Shown here piece by piece: positions 24,522-33,587 of a stretch of DNA of 62,567 nucleotides. The notes under the pieces are model-generated. The model saw nothing but the letters and a program-made list of their open reading frames with translations, ran no database searches and was not told where the DNA came from. The first letter of the stretch is position 1; each line of letters begins with the position of its first letter. The position numbers were made by a program, and so were the translations under genes. This stretch comes from Bacteroidales bacterium (GTDB taxonomy: Bacteria; Bacteroidota; Bacteroidia; Bacteroidales; WCHB1-69), in NCBI GenBank assembly GCA_017438945.1, contig JAFRUI010000023.1:1-62567 (forward strand), read 5' to 3'.

Positions 24522-25880
24522 ATGAACATCAAAAATTACATCGAAGAGAACGAAACCCGATTTTTAGACGAACTTTTCAGTCTGTTGCGCATCCCGTCCA
24601 TCAGCTCGGAGAGCGAGCACAAGGACGACATGGTGCGCTGCGCCGAGCGTTGGAAAGAGCTGATCATGGCTGCCGGCGCCGACAAGTGCGAAGTCTATCC
24701 CACCGAGGGCAACCCCATCGTAGTGGGTCAGAAAATCATCGACCCCGCCGCCAAGACCGTGCTGGTCTACGGCCACTATGACGTGATGCCCGTGGATCCC
24801 ATCGAACTTTGGAACACCGAGCCATTCGAACCCGTCATCAAGGAGGGCAAGATTTGGGGACGTGGTGCCGATGACGACAAAGGACAATCTTTCATGCACG
24901 CCAAGGCATTTGAGTACATGGTGAAGTCTGGTAGTCTGAAGTGCAACGTCAAGTTCATGCTTGAGGGCGAGGAGGAGATCGGCAGCACACAGCTCTACAG
25001 CTTCTGCGAGCAGCACAAAGACCTGCTCAAGTGCGATGTCATCCTCGTTTCCGACACGGGCATGATCGCCACCGACACGCCTTCCATCACCGCCGGTCTG
25101 CGCGGCCTCTGCAACATGATCGTGAAGGTCACCGGTCCGAACCGCGACCTCCACTCCGGCATCTTCGGCGGTGCCGTGGCCAATCCCATCAATGTGCTCT
25201 GCGACCTCATCAGCGGCCTCATCAACGACAAGGGCGAAGTCACCATCCCCGGCTTCTACGACGATGTGGTGGTGCTCTCCAAAGAGGAGCGCGAACTCAT
25301 CGCACAAGCCCCGTTCAACGAGGAAGAGTACAAGAAATCTTTGGATGTCAAAGCGTTGTATGGCGAAGAGGGCTACAGCACCATCGAGCGCACGGGCATT
25401 CGTCCGAACTTGGGCGTGTGCGGCATCGAGGGCGGCTATACCGGCGAGGGTTTCAAGACTGTGCTCCCGGCCACCGCTTCCGCAAACATCTCCATGCGCT
25501 TGGTCGCCAACCAGGATTCCCACAAGATTGCGGAGCTGTTCCAGAAACATTTCGAGAACATCGCGCCCGATTACGTGAAGGTGGAGGTGATCTCCGCCCA
25601 CGGCGGGGAAGCTTACCGCTGCGGCGTGGATGTGCCCGCCTACCAGGCAGCTGAGAAGGCTTACATGGACGTCTATGGCAAGCGCCCCATTCCAACTTAT
25701 AGCGGCGGCAGCATCCCGATTGTGGCGCACTTCGAGAAGGTTCTCGGCGTGAAGTCCATCCTCTGCGGCTTCGGCCTCGCCGAGGACAACATCCACTCCC
25801 CGAACGAGAACTACAAACTCGAGCACTTCCGCCGCGGCATCGAAGTGATCACCCACTTCTACGAACACTTCTGCGAGTAG
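24522..25880 (+). CDS. M20 family metallo-dipeptidase
   Basis: A cytoplasmic di-zinc peptidase of the carnosinase-like M20 group (452 residues), releasing amino acids from dipeptides. Metal ligands are visible in VYGHYDVMP (about His85), GRGADDDKG (bridging Asp), EGEEEIGS (catalytic and metal Glu), SDTGM (Asp) and, near the end, DNIHSPNENY (His). The dimerisation domain contains NRDLHSGIFGG. There is no signal peptide. It begins 9 bases after a heptamer array and is followed by a strong terminator. Peptides released by the secreted peptidase could be substrates, but this is inference. Confidence 0.9.
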   Translation: MNIKNYIEENETRFLDELFSLLRIPSISSESEHKDDMVRCAERWKELIMAAGADKCEVYPTEGNPIVVGQKIIDPAAKTVLVYGHYDVMPVDPIELWNTEPFEPVIKEGKIWGRGADDDKGQSFMHAKAFEYMVKSGSLKCNVKFMLEGEEEIGSTQLYSFCEQHKDLLKCDVILVSDTGMIATDTPSITAGLRGLCNMIVKVTGPNRDLHSGIFGGAVANPINVLCDLISGLINDKGEVTIPGFYDDVVVLSKEERELIAQAPFNEEEYKKSLDVKALYGEEGYSTIERTGIRPNLGVCGIEGGYTGEGFKTVLPATASANISMRLVANQDSHKIAELFQKHFENIAPDYVKVEVISAHGGEAYRCGVDVPAYQAAEKAYMDVYGKRPIPTYSGGSIPIVAHFEKVLGVKSILCGFGLAEDNIHSPNENYKLEHFRRGIEVITHFYEHFCE

Positions 25881-25908
25881 TCATTTAGAAACTGGCACTC
25901 ATAAATAG

Positions 25909-25937
25909 AAAGAGACGGGAAACTCCGTCTCTTTTTT
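25909..25937 (+). terminator. Rho-independent terminator after the dipeptidase gene
   Basis: AAAGAGACGG-GAAACT-CCGTCTCTTT followed by T residues. The stem is perfect. Confidence 0.85.
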
Positions 25938-25953
25938 GTTTGGATGTTTCGGA

Positions 25954-25985
25954 TATTGGCTTTTGGCTTTTAGCTATTGGCATTT
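25954..25985. repeat. Heptamer array (TTTGGCT/TTAGCTA type)
   Basis: Units of the TATTGGC, TTTTGGC, TTTTAGC and TATTGGC series, related to the arrays at 8859 and 24377. Confidence 0.65.
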
Positions 25986-26009
25986 TCCGCCTTGGCAAGA
26001 ATCATTCAT

Positions 26010-26049
26010 CTTAGACTTAGGCCATTCTTAAGTCTTAAGTCCTTAGTCC
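26010..26049. repeat. Heptamer array (CTTAAGT/CTTAGAC)
   Basis: CTTAAGT, CTTAAGT, CCTTAGT and flanking CTTAGAC/CTTAGGC units lie in the 283-base gap between the dipeptidase and the convergent adhesin gene. Confidence 0.65.
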
Positions 26050-26053
26050 AACC

Positions 26054-26092
26054 AAAAAAAGGCCGCCGCCATAGTTGGCAACGGCCTTTTTT
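26054..26092. terminator. Bidirectional hairpin terminator
   Basis: AAAAAAAGGCCG and CGGCCTTTTTT flank a 16-base loop. It can terminate the minus-strand giant gene ending at 26164 and any read-through from the plus strand. Confidence 0.75.
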
Positions 26093-26099
26093 CGGTTTT

Positions 26100-26163
26100 C
26101 GATTTACGATTTGCGGTTTACGATATTCGCAAATCGTAAACTGTAAATCGCAAATCGTAAATC
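26100..26163. repeat. Inverted pair of heptamer arrays (CGATTTA/CGATTTG)
   Basis: Left half: CGATTTA, CGATTTG, CGGTTTA and CGATATT. Right half: the reverse complement series AAATCGC, AAATCGT and AAACTGT. Together they can fold into a long imperfect hairpin directly next to the stop of the 2364-residue adhesin gene. Confidence 0.75.
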
Positions 26164-29100
26164 CTACTTCTTGACGAACGTCTTCGTCGCCACACCCTGT
26201 TCGGTGGTCACGCGCACGAAATACATGCCATTGGCAAGATTCGAGACGTTGATGCGGGTCGGGTTGTCAATCACGTTCACCTTGTTGATCAGTTTGCCAT
26301 AAACATCGATCACCTCAATGGATTGAACCTGGAACATTGAACTTTGAACATTGACAACGTCGTTGGCAGGGTTCGGGAACAACGTGATGCTGTTCTCCAG
26401 ATAGTTCACGATGCCCACATCGGTGGTCTGCGCCGTGATGGAGGCGCTCCAGTCGCTGAGGTTGCCGTCACCGCAGTTGGCCTGCACCTGGATCTCGTAG
26501 TTGGTCTTGCCCGTGAGATTGGTGATGGTGTAGCTGTTGGTGTTGACGGTCACCTGCGTCCACTGACCGCCCGCTGCCGGACGATACTGGACGTTCCAGC
26601 TGTTCACGTTGGCATTGGAGTTCCAGGTGATGGAGATAGACTCGTTCTGGATGTCGGTGGTGTGCAGGTTGGTGGGCACGTCACACGGTTGCACATCCTC
26701 GGGCAGCGTGGTGAAGGTCATCTCACTGCCATAGACGGTTTGGCCGTTGAAGGTGATGAACGCCTTGTAGGTGTAACCCGTGTTGGCGGTCAGGCCGGTG
26801 AGGTTGTAGGTGAGGTTGTTGCCCGTCACCGTCACAGGAGCGTAGGTGCCGCCTGCGGTAGCCTTCCACTCGAAGCCCTTGGCCGTGATGGCCACATTAT
26901 CGGGATTGGTAATCGCACCGTTGAGCGTGGCGCCCGTCTGCGTGATGCTGGTGGCCGCCGTGGTGGCTACCGTCGGGTCGGTGATGACAGGGCCGGCACC
27001 GTTTACCACAACACTAATATTGTCGAGACTCAAATAGTAATTGTTGTTGGTACCTCCCGTATATTTGAAGACGATGTAGGCATTGCTGACCGTACTCGGA
27101 ACATTACTGAAATCAACCGTATCGGCCGTCAATGAGGAAATCTGCGGGAACGTGGAGACCTCAGTGAATGTCGTGGCATCGCTGGGATTAGTCATATAAC
27201 CCACAGAAAGCGTACCATTGGAAGAGGTAGTGCCCTCATTCCGATAGGTGAAATACAGGGAGAGCGTCTGAATGTCATCCGTGAATTCCGGCAGGATAGC
27301 GTATAACGGCGTGCTGCTGCTCGACTTGAAGAAGAGGCAGTTACCGGAAACGGCGTATGAGGAGGAAGAAGTGAGGAAAGCCTGAGGATAGCTACCGCTT
27401 ACCGTACTGCAGTTCAGGAACGACCAGCAGTTGGGCATGATGGTGTTGGGATAGTTGGAAGGAGTAGTCGTGGATGTGGAAGAAGCGGCATAGCTGTCGA
27501 AATTTTCCGAATAAGGTGCAGTGAAAGCCTCACAGTTTGTATTATACGTAATCGGTTCGCTCCAGGTGCTATAGTCGGTAGCAGTACACAGAGCACGAAC
27601 ATAAAACTCATACGAAGTGGAAGCGTTCAAGTTCGTCACTGTGAACGGGTTACTGTTCGCAGCTATGGGTGTAGCGGTTTCGACATCGAAGCCCGGTGCG
27701 CCGTAAACAACCTCCCAGGCAGTCTCGTCACCCGCCTCCCACGTCAGGGTGACAGAGGAAGTGGTGGCACCGGTGACTGAAAGATCCGTAGGACGCGGAC
27801 AAGTAGGAATGATCTCCACGTAAATATTGTCAAGGCCCAAATAGTAGTTGTTATTGGAACCGCCCGTATATTTGAAGGCGAGATATGACGCGGAATCAGG
27901 CAGGGAATTCAAAACCTCCGTGATTTCCGTATGGGTGGTCGTCTGCGGATAAGTAGCCAGCTCCACAAAGGTGTTGGCATCCATATTGTCCGTCATATAG
28001 CCTAAAGAGAGGGTACCGTTGTAAGTGGAAACACCTTCATTACGGTAGGTGAACGTGATCTGCGCCGTGTTCAAGGCATCCGTGAATGCCGGAAGCACTG
28101 CATAGATAGGGGTCGTGTTGCTCGACTTGAAGAAGAGGCAGTTGCCTGAAACCGCATACGTGGAAGAGGAGGAGACATAGGCAATCGGATAGGTGGAGCT
28201 GCTCGTGCTTCTGTTCAGGAACGTCCAACAGAGCGGCATGATATCATCCGGATAGTTGCTCGGTGCCGAAGTAGTGGCAGTAGTCGTGTAGGCGTTGAAA
28301 TTTTCTGTATAAGGCAGATCTATCAAATCACATGCCGTAGAAGCTTGCTTGGGCGCACTCCAAGCACTTTGATCGAAACCGTCACATATCGCACGCACAT
28401 AGAACTGATAAACTGTAGAGGTATTCAAACCCGAAACCTCAAAAGGAACCGAGTAGGCCGTCACCACATCCGTGGTGGAATCGGGATCAAAGCCAGGCAG
28501 ACCGTAAGCAATTTCCCATTCGGTTTCCTCGCCCTGGGCAGTCCACGTCAGCGTAACTGAGGAGGTAGTGGCAGACGTAGCTTCCAATTCGATGGGTTTG
28601 ACACACGACGGACGTTCCTCAAGGGTGACGTCATCAATGTAAACATAGTTATAAGCAGAACTGGTGACCACGTTGCGTAACGCGATGAAACCATTTTCAC
28701 CCGTGTAGTTGGTGAACACTACGGTATAAGCGTCAGTAGGATGGCTGGTGGTCAGCGGGATGCTTTGCACCAACGTGAAGGTGCTCGCATTGTTCGGGTC
28801 TGTCATCACACCCACTTCCAAGGCAGGGTTGCCCGAGGTGGAAGAAGCTTTGGCATAGAACGACAACTGCAGGTCATGAATGTCAATGACACTGTTGTCG
28901 AGATTAGGCAGAATGGCGTACGAATTGGCGTAGCTGTTGTAGAAATAGAGGACGTAGGAGCCGCTGTGGGCATTGGAGCTTGAACTATAGACATACGGAT
29001 AGAGCGTGGAGGTGCTGGTGGAGATTCTGCTCCAGCATTCCGGCAGCGGGTAGGAAGCGGTGCCTCCCGGGTTGTTGCCGTCGAAATTCCATGTGTAAGG

Positions 29101-32100
29101 GACAGAGTCAAGTCCGGTACAAGGCGTGGTGAAGGTGGCCTCATTGCTGGTCAGATTGGAGTCTGCACAGACAGCCTCCACATACCACAGGTAAGTGGTG
29201 GAAGGTGTGAGGTTGCTCAAGGTATATACCCCGTTCTCGTCAAGAGTCACGCCAAATTCCTGAATCCACTCATTGTCAGAAGAGGCCTTATAATACAAAT
29301 CAAAGGACGAGGCGTTGGAGTTCCATGTCAAATCGGCTTCCGTGGCATCAAGACGCGCCACACTAAGACCAACGGGTTTCATACAGTCAGGCATGTCACT
29401 GACCACCACATTGTCAAGGGCCAAATAGTAACCGTCGTTCGGGGCGTTTCTTCTCACAAAGGCGATGTAACGGTTTCCGGAATATCCGGCAAGCGAGACT
29501 TCGTATTGTTGGAAAGCGCCGGCCGGGATGTCCGTCTGGAAGAGCTCCGTGAATCCGGGCAGCGGATCAACGGTGCTGGCCGGAGCGGCAAGATCGACAT
29601 CCTCGTCCGAAATCCAAATGGAGATTTCATCGGGTTCCGACGTGGTTGCGGTGGCACGCTGGGCGTAGAAGGAGACCATCTGGTTGCCATCTAATTGGAT
29701 CAACGGAGTAACCAGCCAATCGTTATGGTTCGAGGTTGCATAATCGGTATAGCAGGCGGCCGAACCACTTCCCTCATACACACGGCCGGCTGTGGTGTTA
29801 TGGCGCCAGTTCCAGTTGTAGGAGGTGGAGGTGGCACCACCGTTATAGACCTTCCAACAGTTGGGAGCGTCATTGTTTTGGTCAAAGGCGGAAACCGGGA
29901 TCCATCCGGCTTCAAACCCTTCAGCCCAAGGCAACTCCGTCACTATGTCGCAGACGGTGCTGAAGGTGGAGAAGGTACTCGTGGCCACCGTTCCATCATC
30001 ACAATTGGCGGCCACGTACCAATCGAAATTGGAAGAAGCGGGAAGGTCTGTCAATGTGTAGGTGCTGTCAGCATCCAACATGACATTCTCCACAGCCGTA
30101 TAATTGTTATCAGACACAGCTTTGTAATATAGTGTGTAGCTTGAAGCATCTGAATTCCAGGTCAGCGTGGCAGAGCTTGTGCTGGAGGTGACCATGGCCA
30201 AATCCGTGGGTTGAGAACATAAAGGAGCGACTTCCAGCGTCATGTCATCCACGCGAAGCCAATAAGCTCCGTCGTTCCGTTGGAACTGGATGGCAATGTG
30301 TTGGCCTTCTCCTGTATATTGGTTGAAATGGAGCGTATATTGCTCATATTGCCCACCGGCTGCTCCAATCACGGATATGGAGTCCACCTGTTCGAAAGTG
30401 GAGGCATCCTCGGGGTCGGTCATCACGCCACCCTTCACAGTCACATCCCAATAGTCATAGGAATCCGAATTCTTGGCAAAGAAGGTGAGCTGCAGTGTGT
30501 TTACTGGATAGGTGGTCGCGTCGAATTCAGGCAATACCAATGTAGTGAGCGGGGTTGCATGATAAAGATAAAGGTGTCCGCTGCCATGGTAGGAATCGGA
30601 AGAGTTCAGGTTGACTTTTGTGTTTGTAGTGAGATTCAAGGCTGACCAACAAAGAGGGAGAGTCGTAATCGGATTGCGAGCCTCAAAATCCCAAGTATAA
30701 GGCAGCTGTGTAATCATCTCGCAGCCCGTGACGAAGGAACCCGTGCTATTAGAGGGGACCTCAGTGCCGTCTGGGCAGATGGAGGCCACATACCATTCGT
30801 AGCCTGTGGCGCTTTCCAATCCGCTCAACAAATACCCGTCCTCGCCAAGGGAGACATTGTCTACCATCGTGTAGGCGGAGTCCCCCACCACACGGTAATA
30901 GAGGTTATAGGTGCCCACATTGCCCGCCCAAGAGAGGTTTGCACTGTTCGACGTGATGTCGGAAACAGACAAGGTGTTCGGGGCTGCGCATTCGGGGATG
31001 TCGGCCACTGTCACATTGTCTAATGCTAACCAATAGCCGTTATACGGTTCATTTCTGCGGACGAAGGCAATGTATCGGTTTCCGGTATAGTTGGCCAAAG
31101 AGACCTCGTAGAGCTGGAATGCTCCAGCCGGAATGTCGGTTTGAAACACTTCTGTGAAGCCTGGAAGTGGTGCGTCGGAGCTGTCGGGTGCAGTCAAAAC
31201 GGCATCCTCGTCCGAAATCCAGATGGAAATCTCATCAGGCTCGGAAGTGCTGGCCGTGGCGCGCTGGGCGTAGAAGGAGAGCATCTTGTTGCCGTCCAGT
31301 TGCAACAGCGGAGACACTAACCAGTCGTTGTGTGCGGCTGTGGCATAGTCAGTGTAGCAAGCCGCTGAGCTGTTGCCCTCGTACACGCGACCGGCCGTGG
31401 TGTTGTAACGCCATTTCCAATCATAGGAGCTGGAGGTGGCACCACCATCGTATATCTTCCAACAATTAGGTGCCGGATTGTTCTGATCGAATGCTGAAAC
31501 AGCGACCCAGCTTTCTTCAAAGCCTTCCGACCACGGGAATTCGGTGACGACACCGCATTCGGTATTGAAATTACCAGTACCGAAACTGCTGATTTCCGTG
31601 CCATCGTCACACAAGGCCGTCACGTACCATTCGTAGATGCTGGAAGCAGTAAGATTGTCAAGCGTATAAGTGTTGTCCGCATCCAACGAAATGTTCTCCA
31701 CATCCGTGAACTCGGTGTCGGATGCCATTTTGTAGTGTAACGTGAAGAGCGAAGCGGTGGATTCCCAAGTCAGCGTAGCGGAAGTTTCCGTGGAAGAGAC
31801 CATGGCCAACGAGGAAGGACGCGTGCAATCCGGTATCAGGTTGACTTCTATATTGTCCAAACAACCAGCGTTGTAGCTTGACGCTGGCTGGGGAGCCATC
31901 AGAGCGATGTAGTTACCGGTTCCTTCATAGTCGGAAAGTTGGATTTCATAAAAGCCGTACGCGTTGGATGAGGTTGTGATGGTGTCAACAGGCACGAAGG
32001 TGGTCTTGTCACCAGGATTGGTCATGACACCCACCACAATCGTCAGGGTGTAGGTTGAATAACGTATTGCGCCAAAACTGACCTGCAAGGTGTTGATAGG

Positions 32101-33258
32101 ATACATGGTGACATCAATGGGCGGCAGGATGGCGATCTGGTCGTCATACGAGCCTGCGGTTGAATAGGTGTAGAAGCGCAAGCAATTGCTGCCCGAAAAG
32201 GCATACGTGGAACTGTTGTACACGATGGGATAACCCGCGTAAGTACTGGAGGTCCCGTTGTTGAGATAATTCCAGCAGATGGGCAGATTGTTCGTGGTTC
32301 CGGATGTAGTTCCTGCCACATTGTCGAAATCAACCGACAGAGGAAGTTCCGTAATTTCCTCACAGGATGTGGTGAACGTGATTGAGCGCCACACACTCGT
32401 ATCGCCGCTACCGCATAAGCTGGCCACACGCACATCGTAAGCGGTGGAAGTTGTCAAGGCGTATAAATCAACGGTGGTGTCAGAAGTGATGACCTCAAAG
32501 GCATTTTCATCCCACGGCTGGTTGGCCTCTTTATATTGCACAACATAGTTGATTGCGCTTATGCTGCTTTGCCAAGTGAGCGTTGCCTCGGTGGAGGTCA
32601 CACTGGTTGTGGAGAGATTTTTCACGGCATAGCAGAAGTCGCTCGACATCGGGGCGATCGTTAATTGCAAATTAGGCAGATAGCTGCTTTTTGTACCTGT
32701 GGCGTTGCCCGGATGATCGGCGTAACTCTGATCCGAATCGTTCCCTCGATACAGGGCAGCGTCGGTGGTCGAAGTGTAGTGGAATTTCAAGGAACTCGTA
32801 TAGTTGTCCATCTTCTTGCTGATCACAATGACCAGATTATCAATACCGTCATACGGGAAAGGGTTGTCCAAAGGGATGGTCAACCAGCCGGTGTCAGCGG
32901 GCAGCGGTCCATTCGTGGCAGAAAACACTTCCGTGAGATCCGCCAAAGGAAGCCATGAGGAGGAATTCGCATGGGTCAACGATTGGGTCGTGCCCAAATA
33001 GATGTGCAAGTCATTGAATTGCATAGGAGAGGCAGGCACATCGGAAACATGAAATCCGATAGACGTGATGATGCCCGGATCTGTGATGGCAGATGCCGGA
33101 TAAATCATCTGTGTCCAGGAATTTTTCCACCAATTGCCAAAAGGAAGGTAATAGGTGGTGGTGGTTCCATTACCGATGGTAATGGTGGTTTCGTTTTGCG
33201 CGAAACCGCCCATGCTCATTATCATGAGCATAAGCATAAAAAATAATTTTTCTCTCAT
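26164..33258 (-). CDS. Giant FN3/cleaved-adhesin protein with type IX sorting domain (2364 residues)
   Basis: Predicted cell-surface adhesin. MREKLFFMLMLMIMSMGGFAQ (start at 33258) is a good signal peptide. The frame is open to 33387, but the extra 43 residues are basic and AT-encoded. Layout: unnamed N-terminal sandwich 22-195; FN3; then seven alternating cleaved-adhesin (choice-of-anchor J) and FN3 pairs, adhesin domains beginning near 299, 569, 848, 1103, 1379, 1644 and 1909; a threonine-rich FN3-like domain near 2090; FN3 near 2190; sorting domain 2290-2364 (LFPNPANDVV, ending KTFVKK). Domains 2 and 4 (starting NNPAPNCWKIY and NNDAPNCWKVY) are close copies, as are 6 and 7. The sorting domain contains an in-frame heptamer array. 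Confidence 0.88.
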   Translation of the reverse strand: MREKLFFMLMLMIMSMGGFAQNETTITIGNGTTTTYYLPFGNWWKNSWTQMIYPASAITDPGIITSIGFHVSDVPASPMQFNDLHIYLGTTQSLTHANSSSWLPLADLTEVFSATNGPLPADTGWLTIPLDNPFPYDGIDNLVIVISKKMDNYTSSLKFHYTSTTDAALYRGNDSDQSYADHPGNATGTKSSYLPNLQLTIAPMSSDFCYAVKNLSTTSVTSTEATLTWQSSISAINYVVQYKEANQPWDENAFEVITSDTTVDLYALTTSTAYDVRVASLCGSGDTSVWRSITFTTSCEEITELPLSVDFDNVAGTTSGTTNNLPICWNYLNNGTSSTYAGYPIVYNSSTYAFSGSNCLRFYTYSTAGSYDDQIAILPPIDVTMYPINTLQVSFGAIRYSTYTLTIVVGVMTNPGDKTTFVPVDTITTSSNAYGFYEIQLSDYEGTGNYIALMAPQPASSYNAGCLDNIEVNLIPDCTRPSSLAMVSSTETSATLTWESTASLFTLHYKMASDTEFTDVENISLDADNTYTLDNLTASSIYEWYVTALCDDGTEISSFGTGNFNTECGVVTEFPWSEGFEESWVAVSAFDQNNPAPNCWKIYDGGATSSSYDWKWRYNTTAGRVYEGNSSAACYTDYATAAHNDWLVSPLLQLDGNKMLSFYAQRATASTSEPDEISIWISDEDAVLTAPDSSDAPLPGFTEVFQTDIPAGAFQLYEVSLANYTGNRYIAFVRRNEPYNGYWLALDNVTVADIPECAAPNTLSVSDITSNSANLSWAGNVGTYNLYYRVVGDSAYTMVDNVSLGEDGYLLSGLESATGYEWYVASICPDGTEVPSNSTGSFVTGCEMITQLPYTWDFEARNPITTLPLCWSALNLTTNTKVNLNSSDSYHGSGHLYLYHATPLTTLVLPEFDATTYPVNTLQLTFFAKNSDSYDYWDVTVKGGVMTDPEDASTFEQVDSISVIGAAGGQYEQYTLHFNQYTGEGQHIAIQFQRNDGAYWLRVDDMTLEVAPLCSQPTDLAMVTSSTSSATLTWNSDASSYTLYYKAVSDNNYTAVENVMLDADSTYTLTDLPASSNFDWYVAANCDDGTVATSTFSTFSTVCDIVTELPWAEGFEAGWIPVSAFDQNNDAPNCWKVYNGGATSTSYNWNWRHNTTAGRVYEGSGSAACYTDYATSNHNDWLVTPLIQLDGNQMVSFYAQRATATTSEPDEISIWISDEDVDLAAPASTVDPLPGFTELFQTDIPAGAFQQYEVSLAGYSGNRYIAFVRRNAPNDGYYLALDNVVVSDMPDCMKPVGLSVARLDATEADLTWNSNASSFDLYYKASSDNEWIQEFGVTLDENGVYTLSNLTPSTTYLWYVEAVCADSNLTSNEATFTTPCTGLDSVPYTWNFDGNNPGGTASYPLPECWSRISTSTSTLYPYVYSSSSNAHSGSYVLYFYNSYANSYAILPNLDNSVIDIHDLQLSFYAKASSTSGNPALEVGVMTDPNNASTFTLVQSIPLTTSHPTDAYTVVFTNYTGENGFIALRNVVTSSAYNYVYIDDVTLEERPSCVKPIELEATSATTSSVTLTWTAQGEETEWEIAYGLPGFDPDSTTDVVTAYSVPFEVSGLNTSTVYQFYVRAICDGFDQSAWSAPKQASTACDLIDLPYTENFNAYTTTATTSAPSNYPDDIMPLCWTFLNRSTSSSTYPIAYVSSSSTYAVSGNCLFFKSSNTTPIYAVLPAFTDALNTAQITFTYRNEGVSTYNGTLSLGYMTDNMDANTFVELATYPQTTTHTEITEVLNSLPDSASYLAFKYTGGSNNNYYLGLDNIYVEIIPTCPRPTDLSVTGATTSSVTLTWEAGDETAWEVVYGAPGFDVETATPIAANSNPFTVTNLNASTSYEFYVRALCTATDYSTWSEPITYNTNCEAFTAPYSENFDSYAASSTSTTTPSNYPNTIMPNCWSFLNCSTVSGSYPQAFLTSSSSYAVSGNCLFFKSSSSTPLYAILPEFTDDIQTLSLYFTYRNEGTTSSNGTLSVGYMTNPSDATTFTEVSTFPQISSLTADTVDFSNVPSTVSNAYIVFKYTGGTNNNYYLSLDNISVVVNGAGPVITDPTVATTAATSITQTGATLNGAITNPDNVAITAKGFEWKATAGGTYAPVTVTGNNLTYNLTGLTANTGYTYKAFITFNGQTVYGSEMTFTTLPEDVQPCDVPTNLHTTDIQNESISITWNSNANVNSWNVQYRPAAGGQWTQVTVNTNSYTITNLTGKTNYEIQVQANCGDGNLSDWSASITAQTTDVGIVNYLENSITLFPNPANDVVNVQSSMFQVQSIEVIDVYGKLINKVNVIDNPTRINVSNLANGMYFVRVTTEQGVATKTFVKK
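26319..26357 (-). repeat. In-frame heptamer array inside the sorting domain
   Basis: On the minus strand five units read CAATGTT, CAAAGTT, CAATGTT, CCAGGTT and CAATCCA, encoding VNVQSSMFQVQSI in the type IX sorting domain. It sits at the same place as the CAATGTA arrays in three paralogues. Confidence 0.75.
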
Positions 33259-33587
33259 AACGGTTATTTTTTTAGTGAATGAACTCTTTTTTTTTACTAT
33301 CCTACTTTTTTTCAGACCACGAAAATACAAAAAAACAACATATATTCCATTGAATATTTTATCAACACTTACTTTTCCTTTTTTCAACTCTATGTCAACA
33401 CGTTAACAATTCCTCTCAAAAGATTATCAACAATGGAACAATATTGGACTACAGGAAAAAAGCAACTAAAAAAGCATTTGCATTGGTCAAAGGTCATAAA
33501 TTGAGAATCGTATTCGACAGGGCAAAAAAACAACACGGGTGAGTTATTTGAGAATTTTGTGTACCTTTGCCGCTTCAATTTACAACA
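33259..33587. other. Divergent intergenic region between giant adhesin and helicase genes
   Basis: AT-rich and without a gene. It contains TTATCAACA near 33360 and again near 33424, and a -7 box for the helicase gene at 33562. A possible -7 box for the adhesin gene is TATTTTCG on the minus strand near 33320. I see no repeat array here. Confidence 0.5.
33562..33569 (+). promoter_or_regulatory. Bacteroidota -7 box, helicase gene
   Basis: TACCTTTG matches TAnnTTTG, 18 bases before the ATG at 33588. It argues against the TTG at 33567 as start. Confidence 0.6.
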
